Below, in pieces: positions 51,383 to 59,479 of a stretch of 64,000 nucleotides of DNA. Position 1 is the stretch's first letter. Each line of letters begins with the position of its first letter. This DNA comes from CBDHGY01 sp965263325 (GTDB taxonomy: Bacteria; Pseudomonadota; Alphaproteobacteria; Caulobacterales; Hyphomonadaceae). Where the stretch lies: NCBI GenBank assembly GCA_965263325.1, contig CBDHGY010000002.1:1178001-1242000 (forward strand), written 5' to 3'. Position numbers and translations under genes: made by a program. A model generated the notes under the pieces. The model worked only from the letters and a program-made list of their open reading frames with translations. It searched no databases and had not been told where the DNA came from.

Positions 51383-51799
51383 ATGCTGGGAAATAGACAG
51401 ACGCCCTCCTACGAAGCCGTAACAGACGGCATTTCTGTTCGCGTGCAACCTCGCTTCATGCATGACGAATCTCGACCGGCAAGAGGAGAATATGTCTGGG
51501 CGTATACCGTTGAGATTGAAAACGGAACCGAGCAAACTTGGCAAGTTCTTCGTCGCTATTGGCAAATCGTTGATGCAAAGGGGCGAAGACAGGAAGTGGA
51601 AGGCGAAGGCGTTGTCGGCCAGCAACCAGTGCTAAAACCGGGAGATGCCTTCAAATATACGTCCGGTTGCCCGCTTTCCGCACCATCCGGAGTGATGGGT
51701 GGTAGCTATCACCTCGAGAACGAACATGATGAAAATCTAACCGTTGTTATTCCAACATTCTCACTCGACAGCCCATATGACCAAGCAAAACCGAGTTAG
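51383..51799 (+). CDS. apaG: ApaG domain protein
   Basis: A 138-residue ApaG/F-box A-like beta-sandwich protein. The RGEYVWAYTVEIENGTEQTW strand, WQIVDAKGRRQEVEGEGVVG and PVLKPGDAFKYTSG are conserved ApaG segments. Its role is unclear; in some bacteria it is linked to cobalt and magnesium resistance. It follows metZ closely and is probably cotranscribed, an arrangement common in alphaproteobacteria. Confidence 0.93.
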   Translation: MLGNRQTPSYEAVTDGISVRVQPRFMHDESRPARGEYVWAYTVEIENGTEQTWQVLRRYWQIVDAKGRRQEVEGEGVVGQQPVLKPGDAFKYTSGCPLSAPSGVMGGSYHLENEHDENLTVVIPTFSLDSPYDQAKPS

Positions 51800-51875
51800 G
51801 TCACTCTGCCACTAGACAAATAAGCCGCGCCCTGCTCCGTTGCTATCAAAGCTAATTCTAAGGAGAGCATACCAG

Positions 51876-54104
51876 ATGCGCATCCAGACTATCCTCGCCG
51901 GCGCTGCAGCCATCGCACTGTTGACCGCGTGCGGCACTGAGCCCAAATCCGCCGACACATCCACACTAGAAGAAGCGAGCCAATCGCCTGTGAACACTAT
52001 TCAGCCACCTGTTGCCAAACGAGAAGCCAAGACAATCGATCAAGTCGGGCGCACGCGCACTGACCATTACTTCTGGATGAAAGATGATAATTGGCAGGAC
52101 GTGATGAAGGATCCAACGGTCCTGCGCGAAGATATTCGCGAATATCTGGAAGCTGAAAACGCATACACGAAAGCCGTCCTGGAAGAGCCAGTTCAAGCGC
52201 TCACCGATGAGCTCTTCGCAGAAATGCGCGGGCGAATAAAGGAAGACGATAGCTCACTCGCCAATGTTTATGGCCCCTACGCCTATTATTCGAAATTTCG
52301 CGAAGGCGGTGAGTATCCCATCTATGCGCGCCGCGCGGCAGCTGACGTTTATAATGAAGATGCTGAGCACGAAATCCTGCTTGATGGCGACGAGATGGGC
52401 AAAGACAAAGCCTATTTCAGCTTTGGTGCACTCGGCGTTTCACCGAACCATCAGCTCGTTGGGTACGCAGTCGATGAACAAGGCTCTGAAATCTACCAGA
52501 TCAAGTTCCGCGATATCGAGACCGGCGAGGATTTGCCAGATGTTGTTGACGGCACCGCCGGCAACTTTGTCTGGAACGCGAACTCCGATGCCGTCTACTG
52601 GACTGAACGAGACGAAAATGGCCGTCCGGTGGCGATCCATCGCTATGCGTTGGGCTCAGAGGGATCTACGGAAATTTACCGAGAGGCAGATCCCGGCAAG
52701 TTTACCGGCGTTAGCAAAAGCCAGTCTGGCGAATACATTTTCATCTCAGCGAATGATCAGGTCACGACTGAGACACATTTCTTTCGCGCCGATGATCCAG
52801 ACCCAAAACCGCAAATCATTGCACCCCGCGTTGAAAACACAGAATACTACGTCGAACATTGGGGGGACAACTTCGTTATCCAAACCAATATAGATGACGC
52901 GGTTGATTTCAAAATCATGACAACGCCGGTCTCTGCGCCGGGCAAGGAAAACTGGACAGATCTTGTTCCGCACCAACCGGGAGAGCTGATCCTCAGCGTT
53001 GATCCGCTCAAAGAACACCTGATCTACACTAAACGCGTTGATGGCGTTCCACGTGCAATCGTTCGTGAACGAACCAGCGGCAACGAACATACAATCGCGT
53101 TTGACGAACCAGCCTACGATATGAGCGTCTCAACCGGTTTCGAATATGACACTGACACGATCCGTTTCGATTATTCGTCTCCGTCCACGCCAGAAACCGA
53201 GTACGACTACAACATTGTCACCAAGGAACGGGTGCTACGCAAAGAGCAGGAAGTTCCATCAGGCCACAACCGCGACGACTATGTGGTTGAGCGCATCATG
53301 GCTCCAGCCCGCGATGGCGAAATGATCCCCGTTACAATCCTTCGGCACAAAGACACGCCCGTCGATGGGACGGCTCCAATGTTGCTATATGGTTACGGTT
53401 CATACGGCGTTACGATTTCAGCACGTTTCCGCACCACACCGCTCGCCCTCGCAAATCGCGATATGATGTGGGTCATCGTCCACCCCCGCGGATCAATGGC
53501 AAAAGGTTATCAATGGTATCTCGATGGAAAGCTGAAGAAGAAGGAAAACACCTTCAACGATTATGTCGACGCCGGTAATTATCTTGTCGATCAGAAATAT
53601 ACATCGCGCGGCAACATCGTCGGTCTCGGAGGATCTGCAGGCGGCCTACTCATGGGTGCTGCGGTTAATCAGGATCCAGAATTATTTGCAGGCGTGATCG
53701 CAGCCGTGCCGTTTGTAGACGTGATTAATACGATGTCGGATGATACGCTGCCGCTAACGCCGCCGGAATGGCCTGAATGGGGCAATCCGCTCACCAGCGC
53801 TGAAGATTACGATACGATCCTTGCTTACTCGCCTTATGATCAGGTCTCCGATCAGAACTATCCAGCCATGCTGATAACGGGCGGTCTATCTGATCCGCGT
53901 GTGACGTACTGGGAGCCATCAAAATGGGCGGCGCGCCTTCGCCACCGCGCACCAAACGGCGGTCCCTATTTCCTACGTATCAATATGGAAGCCGGCCATG
54001 GCGGCGCATCTGGACGCTTCGAAGGCCTGAAGGAAACGGCGCTGGAATATGCGTTTGCGCTCGCAGCAGTTGGCAAAGCGGATGGGGTGAGTTTCGCGGA
54101 CTAG
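51876..54104 (+). CDS. S9 family peptidase (oligopeptidase B-like), lipoprotein
   Basis: A 742-residue prolyl-oligopeptidase family serine peptidase, from the ATG at 51876 (AAGGAG 9-10 bases upstream), beginning with a signal peptide and LLTAC lipobox. N-terminal residues form the seven-bladed propeller; the catalytic domain contains GLGGSAGG with S587, D673 in GLSDPRV and H708 in EAGHGG. Sequence style (TIDQVGRTRTDHYFWMKD; ALANRDMMWVIVHPRG) matches oligopeptidase B, which cleaves after basic residues in short peptides. Periplasmic placement is inferred. Its stop shares CTAG with the convergent nusB stop. Confidence 0.88.
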   Translation: MRIQTILAGAAAIALLTACGTEPKSADTSTLEEASQSPVNTIQPPVAKREAKTIDQVGRTRTDHYFWMKDDNWQDVMKDPTVLREDIREYLEAENAYTKAVLEEPVQALTDELFAEMRGRIKEDDSSLANVYGPYAYYSKFREGGEYPIYARRAAADVYNEDAEHEILLDGDEMGKDKAYFSFGALGVSPNHQLVGYAVDEQGSEIYQIKFRDIETGEDLPDVVDGTAGNFVWNANSDAVYWTERDENGRPVAIHRYALGSEGSTEIYREADPGKFTGVSKSQSGEYIFISANDQVTTETHFFRADDPDPKPQIIAPRVENTEYYVEHWGDNFVIQTNIDDAVDFKIMTTPVSAPGKENWTDLVPHQPGELILSVDPLKEHLIYTKRVDGVPRAIVRERTSGNEHTIAFDEPAYDMSVSTGFEYDTDTIRFDYSSPSTPETEYDYNIVTKERVLRKEQEVPSGHNRDDYVVERIMAPARDGEMIPVTILRHKDTPVDGTAPMLLYGYGSYGVTISARFRTTPLALANRDMMWVIVHPRGSMAKGYQWYLDGKLKKKENTFNDYVDAGNYLVDQKYTSRGNIVGLGGSAGGLLMGAAVNQDPELFAGVIAAVPFVDVINTMSDDTLPLTPPEWPEWGNPLTSAEDYDTILAYSPYDQVSDQNYPAMLITGGLSDPRVTYWEPSKWAARLRHRAPNGGPYFLRINMEAGHGGASGRFEGLKETALEYAFALAAVGKADGVSFAD

Positions 54105-54580
54105 CCCCGCAAATCCTTGCCCATTTTCTCGAGCACGCCATTCACGAATTTCGGTTCAGAGCCATCGAAAAAGTCATGCGCGAGCGACACATACTCATCC
54201 ATGATCACGGCATTTGAGAGATGCTCATGGATGATGAATTCCGCTGCCCCTGCGCGCAGGATCGCTCGCGTTGTAGCATCTAGGCGCGTCAGCTTCCAGC
54301 CTTCAGCAAGGCGCAAACGAATTGCTTCATCGATACGCTCCTGATGTTCAACAACACCATTCACGACAGCTTTGAACATATCTGGATCAGCTTCCTCGAT
54401 CGGTTCCTCGTCAGGGCCCATTCCAAGGCGGTCGTCCATAAAATCTCGTATCGTCGCGTTTGCAGAGGCGCCGGTCTGCTCCATTTGATAGAGCGCTTGC
54501 ACGGCTGCCAACCTTGCGCCAGCGCGCCGCGCGCGAGTGACTTCAAAGGGAACTTTCGGTTCGCTCGTCATCGCAGTCAC
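54101..54580 (-). CDS. nusB: Transcription antitermination factor NusB
   Basis: A 159-residue all-helical RNA-binding protein that acts with S10 (NusE) in rRNA antitermination. ARLAAVQALYQMEQTG and RLDATTRAILRAGAAEFI, then VIMDEYVSLAHDFFDG, are conserved. It overlaps the ribH stop by one base and ends the riboflavin cluster, as in many alphaproteobacteria. Confidence 0.95.
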   Translation of the reverse strand: MTAMTSEPKVPFEVTRARRAGARLAAVQALYQMEQTGASANATIRDFMDDRLGMGPDEEPIEEADPDMFKAVVNGVVEHQERIDEAIRLRLAEGWKLTRLDATTRAILRAGAAEFIIHEHLSNAVIMDEYVSLAHDFFDGSEPKFVNGVLEKMGKDLRG

Positions 54581-55011
54581 TAACGGATTAGCTCTTTGCG
54601 AAACTTAATCATGGCAAGGCACGCTTCGGCCGCATCTTTGCCTTTGTTTTTCTGCTTCCGGTCTGCGCGAACCCAAGCCTGCTCATGATTCTCGCAGGTC
54701 AGAATGCCGTTACCGATCGCTTGTCGTCGCTGCACAATCAAATCCATTAGACCGCGCGCACTTTCACCGCACACATAGTCATAGTGAGAGGTCTCGCCGC
54801 GGATAATACACCCAAGTGCAATTGTGCCGTCAAACTTACCGCTATCAGCCGCCATCGCGGCGATACCCGGCAGCTCAAACGCTCCCGGAACTTCCATGGT
54901 CGTCACTTCTGCGCGTGCAGCTTCGAGCACTTCCAACGCACCGGCTTCAAGCTCATCAGCAATATCTTTGTAGTAGCGGGAAATCGCCACGAGTACGCGG
55001 TCAGTCATCAA
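54580..55011 (-). CDS. ribH: 6,7-dimethyl-8-ribityllumazine synthase
   Basis: A 143-residue enzyme that condenses ribitylaminouracil with dihydroxybutanone phosphate. VPGAFELPGIA, LGCIIRGETSHYDYVC and PIGNGILT-like AIGNGILTCENHEQAW are the conserved segments. It overlaps the ribBX end by 4 bases and nusB by one. Confidence 0.95.
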   Translation of the reverse strand: MMTDRVLVAISRYYKDIADELEAGALEVLEAARAEVTTMEVPGAFELPGIAAMAADSGKFDGTIALGCIIRGETSHYDYVCGESARGLMDLIVQRRQAIGNGILTCENHEQAWVRADRKQKNKGKDAAEACLAMIKFRKELIR

Positions 55012-56141
55012 TCATTGCTCTCTTCGTTTAGCGGACGCCACCCCTCTATGCTCAGGCCGTATCCGTCAAGCCCTGCAAGTCGGGTCGGCTGCGCATCCGA
55101 GAGGAAGATCATTTTGCCTACTCCGAGTTCGCGTAGAATTTGGGCACCAACCCCATACTCTCTAAGCGGCGTTGTAGGATCACGGGGATTTTCAGTTTTT
55201 AATCCGAGGCGTTCTGCCAGCGCGTTTGGACGCATCGTATTTACAAATACGATTACTCCTGGCTCGTCAGCTTGTGAGATGATCTTCATCGCCTTCTCGA
55301 CAAGCCCCTGGCGTGGACCGCGTTCACCCATAATATCTGCGAGAACATCGGTGCGGTGGACACGCACAATCGTGGTCTCATTCGGTCCGATCACGCCATG
55401 CACGATGGCTACGTGTTCTGAGCCATCCAAATCATTGCGGAACACAACCGTTTTGAAGCCGTCGCCATACTCACTTTCCAGAGGCGCCTCGACGCGCCTT
55501 TCCAGATACCGGTCGTTCTCGCGGCGATACTCGATTAGGTCCGCGATGGTGCCAATTTTCAACCCGTGCAGCTGCGCAAAGGCTATTAAGTCCGGCAGCC
55601 GCGCCATTGTGCCATCATCATTCATGATCTCACAAATGACGCCCGCCGGATAAAGCCCCGCCATTCGCGAGATATCGACGGCGGCCTCGGTATGACCCGC
55701 ACGCACAAGCGTCCCACCATCACGCGCAACAAGCGGGAAAACATGCCCTGGCGAAACGATGTCATTGTGATCAAGTGTCGGATCGATTGCGACCGCGACA
55801 GTGCGTGCGCGGTCCGCAGCTGAGATGCCTGTCGTCACCCCGTCTTTGGCTTCAATCGAGACTGTGAAGGCAGTCTGCATACTCTCACGATTGTCGCGCG
55901 CCATCATATCAAGGTTTAACGTCCTTGCCCGCTCACCCGTCATCGCAAGACAGATCAGACCGCGGCCGTATTTGGCCATAAAGTTTACCTGGTCAGGCGT
56001 CGCAAATGTTGCCGGGATGATGAGGTCGCCTTCATTCTCGCGGTCTTCCGCATCGACGAGGATATACATCCGGCCATTGCGGGCATCCTCGATAATTTCA
56101 TCGATGGACGAGATTGCTTGGGAAAAGTCTTCAGCCATCAT
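55008..56141 (-). CDS. ribB: DHBP synthase fused to a zinc-less GTP cyclohydrolase II-like domain (RibBX type)
   Basis: A 377-residue bifunctional-looking protein. The N-terminal half is RibB (3,4-dihydroxy-2-butanone 4-phosphate synthase): LVDAEDRENEGDLI, GTLVRAGHTEAAVDISRMAG and the YPAGVICEIMNDDGTMAR region. The C-terminal half resembles GTP cyclohydrolase II, but the segment VRVHRTDVLADIMGERGP, where active RibA has HSEC-TGD-and-C-x-C zinc ligands, has no cysteine. It is thus likely inactive in that step, as known for RibBX proteins. Start at 56141 gives an 11-base overlap with ribE. A separate ribA would be needed elsewhere. Confidence 0.9.
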   Translation of the reverse strand: MMAEDFSQAISSIDEIIEDARNGRMYILVDAEDRENEGDLIIPATFATPDQVNFMAKYGRGLICLAMTGERARTLNLDMMARDNRESMQTAFTVSIEAKDGVTTGISAADRARTVAVAIDPTLDHNDIVSPGHVFPLVARDGGTLVRAGHTEAAVDISRMAGLYPAGVICEIMNDDGTMARLPDLIAFAQLHGLKIGTIADLIEYRRENDRYLERRVEAPLESEYGDGFKTVVFRNDLDGSEHVAIVHGVIGPNETTIVRVHRTDVLADIMGERGPRQGLVEKAMKIISQADEPGVIVFVNTMRPNALAERLGLKTENPRDPTTPLREYGVGAQILRELGVGKMIFLSDAQPTRLAGLDGYGLSIEGWRPLNEESND

Positions 56142-56775
56142 GTGCTCCGGGCGGCGTGTGTCCTTCAGGGGCATCATGCCCGATCATCCGGGCGACGTAG
56201 CGTGCCAGCATATCGATCTCAAGATTTACTTTTGAACCTTGGTTCAATTCTGAAAGCGTGGTGACCTCCCAGGTGTGCGGGATAATCGCCAGCTGGAAGT
56301 CACCATCGGGCAGTGCATCCGCCACAGTGAGCGAAACGCCGTTGATTGCCGCAGAGCCTTTCGTCGCAAAATACTTCGCAATCTCCGCCGGCGGGCGAAT
56401 GGTGAGGCGATAGCTTTGGCCCTCAGGTTCGATGCTGACCACCTCACCGACGCCATCGACATGACCAAACACAAAATGCCCACCGAGCTCATCGCCAAGC
56501 TTCAGGCTTTTCTCCAAATTGACCTTTGAGCCTTCTTGCCAATCGCCCAGCACCGTTTTTTCTAACGTCTCCGGCACAGCTTCGACAGCGAACCACGCTC
56601 CGCGCTCAGCCTCCCCCATATCAACTACCGTCAAGCAAACTCCAGAGTGCATGATTGAAGCCCCCATTTCGATATCGCTGAGCGCATAGCTGCTCTCAAC
56701 CTCGAACCTCGTGAGACCATTGCGGTGTTCCGCTTTTCGGATCGTACCAACATCTGTGACGAGACCAGTAAACAT
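56131..56775 (-). CDS. ribE: Riboflavin synthase, alpha subunit
   Basis: A 214-residue enzyme with two tandem lumazine-binding barrels: MFTGLVTDVGTIRKAE with SGVCLTV in the first, and FVFGHVDGVGEV with GVSLTVAD in the second. It dismutates two lumazines to riboflavin. It is the first visible gene of the cluster; no ribD and no FMN riboswitch precede it, only a 138-base gap to a divergent SDR gene. Confidence 0.95.
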   Translation of the reverse strand: MFTGLVTDVGTIRKAEHRNGLTRFEVESSYALSDIEMGASIMHSGVCLTVVDMGEAERGAWFAVEAVPETLEKTVLGDWQEGSKVNLEKSLKLGDELGGHFVFGHVDGVGEVVSIEPEGQSYRLTIRPPAEIAKYFATKGSAAINGVSLTVADALPDGDFQLAIIPHTWEVTTLSELNQGSKVNLEIDMLARYVARMIGHDAPEGHTPPGAHDG

Positions 56776-56913
56776 GGGTGACCTTCGTTTTGCTCAAAAT
56801 GAACATAAGGGGTGTTGGCGATGGTTCAAATCGTAACGTGGCGGTATTCCGTCGCGGCGGCAATTGCACCAATGGTATTGGCGTTTAGAGTGTAATCAAA
56901 CAAGGAGGAATAA

Positions 56914-57702
56914 ATGGGTCGCTTAGAAGGGAAAACCGCAATTATCACCGGTGCGGGCAGCGGTATTGGCCGTGCAGCGACGATCCTTTTTGTCGCTGAA
57001 GGCGCAAAAGTCGTCGCCTCTGACGTGAATGAAGAGGGTCTTGCGCAAACCGCTGCGGAAGCAAATGCGAGCGACACGCTCATCACACAAACCGCCGACG
57101 CGGGAACAGAGGCGGATGTGGCAGCGCTCGTGGATCTTGCCCTCTCCAAATTTGGCGAGCTTGATGTGACCTTCGCAAATGCTGGTATTTCCGGCGGTCT
57201 CACCGGTGTCATCGATACGCCTTCTGAACAGTTTATGGAGGTGCTTCGTGTGAATACGCTGGGCCCTTTCCTTATGGCGCAAAAAGCGGCCCCGCATATG
57301 ATCAAACAATCCAAAGGCTCAATGATCATGACTGCCTCGGTCGCGGGCCTAAGATCTAATGCTGGCGGACCAGCCTATGCTGCCTCGAAGGCCGGCGTGA
57401 TCAGTCTCGCTCAAACCCTCAGCTACCAGTTTTACAATACAGGAATACGCATAAACGCGATCTGCCCGGGTCTCATCGAAACGGGCATGACCAAACCAAT
57501 ATTCGATATCGCGCGTGATCGCGGCTCGCAGGATAAGCTGGGTCAGCTTAACCCGCTCAGACGGTACGGATTGCCTGACGAGATCGCCAAAACAGCGCTT
57601 TTCCTTGCGAGCGATGACAGCTCTTATGTGAATGGGCAGGCGATCTCGGTTTGCGGCGGGCTCTCAGCAGGTCACCCTTTCGCAACACCGGGGAAAGCGT
57701 AG
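56914..57702 (+). CDS. SDR family oxidoreductase
   Basis: A 262-residue classical short-chain dehydrogenase/reductase. The nucleotide-binding TGAGSGIG is at 12-19, NAG at 89-91, and the catalytic S142, Y155 and K159 (YAASK) are in place. An AAGGAGG site lies 6 bases upstream. The last base of its stop overlaps the GTG start of the following hydrolase gene, so the two are translationally coupled. The acidic residue at the end of beta-2 (ASDVNEEG) suggests NAD(H) preference. Substrate unknown. Confidence 0.9.
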   Translation: MGRLEGKTAIITGAGSGIGRAATILFVAEGAKVVASDVNEEGLAQTAAEANASDTLITQTADAGTEADVAALVDLALSKFGELDVTFANAGISGGLTGVIDTPSEQFMEVLRVNTLGPFLMAQKAAPHMIKQSKGSMIMTASVAGLRSNAGGPAYAASKAGVISLAQTLSYQFYNTGIRINAICPGLIETGMTKPIFDIARDRGSQDKLGQLNPLRRYGLPDEIAKTALFLASDDSSYVNGQAISVCGGLSAGHPFATPGKA

Positions 57703-58673
57703 TGGTCGAGTTCCAGTACGTTAACGCAAACGGACTAAAGCACCGCGTCGCGACGGCGGGTGAAGGCCCGCTCGTTCTTTTTGTGCACGGATTTCCAGAA
57801 AGCTGGTATTCCTGGCGTCACCAAATAGAGGCGTTCGCGAATGCCGGGTTTACCGCCGCTGCGCCCGATGTGCGCGGTTATGGCGGCACCGACAAGCCTT
57901 ATGACGTCGAAGCGTACACAATGGCAAAGCACACAGCTGACATGGCAGGAATTGCCGCCGCACTCGCGCCGGATTTGCCCGCCATCATCGTCGGCCATGA
58001 TTGGGGCGCTCCGATTGCCTGGAACTCTGCGCTTTTATTTCCTAAGCAGTTTCGCGCAGTCGCTGGGTTGTCTGTGCCCTACTCCCCGCCAGGTGAACAC
58101 CCCGCGCTAGACCTGTACGACAAAGTATTCACCCAAAATGGCCTGTTCTTTTACCAGGTCTACTTTCAGGAAGAAGGTGTTGCTGAAGCGGAGCTTGAAG
58201 CTGACCCTGCTCGCTCTATTCGTTTATTTTACTATAGCATATCTGGAGATCTCCCGGAGGGTGCAGCTCCTTTCAACAAAAGGCACGGCGACGTATTACT
58301 CACCAAAATGCCGGAGCCATCACTACCGCTCCCGTGGTTAAGCGACGAGGATGTCGCTTACTACGCGGCAGAATTTAGAAACTCCGGCTTTCGCGGCCCG
58401 CTGAATCGTTATCGGAACGATGCTGAAGATCACGCCTTTCTTCGCGCGCAGCCCGATCTACGCATCCATCAGCCGAGCCTCTTCATAGGAGGCACGCGCG
58501 ATCCGGTACTTCGCTTCTTTCAGGGCGATCCGCTCGAGATCATGAAACCCCACCTGCCGAATCTAAAAGGGTTCCACCTGTTAGAGGGCTGCGGTCACTG
58601 GACACAGCAAGAGCGCTCTGATGAGGTCAGCAAGTTGCTGATCGAATGGGCAAAAAGCTTGAAACATCTGTAG
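57702..58673 (+). CDS. Epoxide hydrolase-like alpha/beta hydrolase (GTG start)
   Basis: A 323-residue protein starting at GTG 57702, overlapping the SDR stop by one base, with GGGGAAA upstream. HGFPESWYSWRHQ (29-41) is the epoxide hydrolase oxyanion region, the nucleophile is D100 in GHDWGAP, and the histidine is H299 in GCGHWTQQE. The cap contains the VYFQEEGVAEAELEAD stretch seen in soluble epoxide hydrolases. It lies between an SDR and a DsbA-like isomerase gene. Epoxide ring opening in a catabolic pathway is the likely role; the exact substrate is unknown. Confidence 0.87.
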   Translation: MVEFQYVNANGLKHRVATAGEGPLVLFVHGFPESWYSWRHQIEAFANAGFTAAAPDVRGYGGTDKPYDVEAYTMAKHTADMAGIAAALAPDLPAIIVGHDWGAPIAWNSALLFPKQFRAVAGLSVPYSPPGEHPALDLYDKVFTQNGLFFYQVYFQEEGVAEAELEADPARSIRLFYYSISGDLPEGAAPFNKRHGDVLLTKMPEPSLPLPWLSDEDVAYYAAEFRNSGFRGPLNRYRNDAEDHAFLRAQPDLRIHQPSLFIGGTRDPVLRFFQGDPLEIMKPHLPNLKGFHLLEGCGHWTQQERSDEVSKLLIEWAKSLKHL

Positions 58674-58683
58674 GAGAAAACAC

Positions 58684-59325
58684 ATGGAACCCATCGACGT
58701 ATATTGGTCGTTCAGAAGCCCGTATTCTTATCTGGTCACACCCGATCTTGAAAAACTCAGCAATGATTTTGAGGTATCTGTAAATCTTCGCGTTGTTTTA
58801 CCGATCGCCGTCAGAGCCAAGGCGGCGCTATTTGACGCCTCGAACAGAAAGCCGGCTGCATACATCGTTATGGACAGTTTTCGCCGAGCAGACTTTCTCG
58901 GAATGAGTATTCGGTGGCCAAATCCCGATCCCGTTGCGCAAAACCTTGAAACATTCGAAGTGGACGAAGACCAATCGCGCATTCTCCGCCTATCAAAACT
59001 TGGCATTGAGGCACAAAGACGTGGCAAAGGCATTGCGTTCGCTAAGGAAGTCTCACACACGATTTTCGGCGGCGTTGACCAGTGGGATCAGGGCGACCAC
59101 ATCCACAAAGCTACCGCGGCCGCTGGGCTTGATCTCGCCGAGATGGAAAAGGCAATCGAGAGCGGCGACCATATGAGCGAAATCGAGCGCAATCAGGCAG
59201 ACCTTGACGCCGCAGGTCATTGGGGCGTACCGACCATGGTCGTGCGCGGTGAGCCATTCTTTGGTCAGGACCGCATCGAAACCTTGAGATGGCGGCTGGA
59301 ACAGCATGGGGTGAAGCGCGCCTAA
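58684..59325 (+). CDS. 2-hydroxychromene-2-carboxylate isomerase-like DsbA family protein
   Basis: A 213-residue thioredoxin-fold protein of the DsbA/GST-kappa group without CxxC. The N terminus YWSFRSPYSYL with S12 and the GVPTMVVRGEPFFGQDRI C-terminal segment match HCCA isomerases, which use glutathione to isomerise naphthalene-pathway chromenes; relatives act on other substrates. It follows the hydrolase by 10 bases and is the third gene of this operon. Confidence 0.85.
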   Translation: MEPIDVYWSFRSPYSYLVTPDLEKLSNDFEVSVNLRVVLPIAVRAKAALFDASNRKPAAYIVMDSFRRADFLGMSIRWPNPDPVAQNLETFEVDEDQSRILRLSKLGIEAQRRGKGIAFAKEVSHTIFGGVDQWDQGDHIHKATAAAGLDLAEMEKAIESGDHMSEIERNQADLDAAGHWGVPTMVVRGEPFFGQDRIETLRWRLEQHGVKRA

Positions 59326-59341
59326 GGTTAGGCGAAGAACA

Positions 59342-59464
59342 ATACCCTGCCGTTCCGGGAAGAAGTATGAGCGGCTGAAATTCGCCAAGAATAGACGGAT
59401 CAACGAGCCACTTGAAAGGCTGAAGCGCTCGAAAACAGTCATTCGGGCTGCTTTGGGTAACTAG
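59342..59464 (+). pseudogene. Possible remnant of an IS5-like transposase C terminus
   Basis: Between the isomerase gene and the convergent acyl-CoA synthetase the frame from 59342 to the TAG at 59462 reads IPCRSGKKYERLKFAKNR, then RINEPLERLKRSKTVI. This resembles the C-terminal part of IS5-family transposases (IP.R..K..Y...RFAKRNRIE..F.RLK..R), but lacks the upstream domains and the conserved catalytic region. No inverted repeats were found around it. It may be chance. Confidence 0.3.
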
Positions 59465-59479
59465 GTTACCTGAGATTAT

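Noticed and set aside
56776..56913. FMN riboswitch upstream of ribE
   Set aside because: The gap is short and no FMN-element-like conserved blocks are visible.
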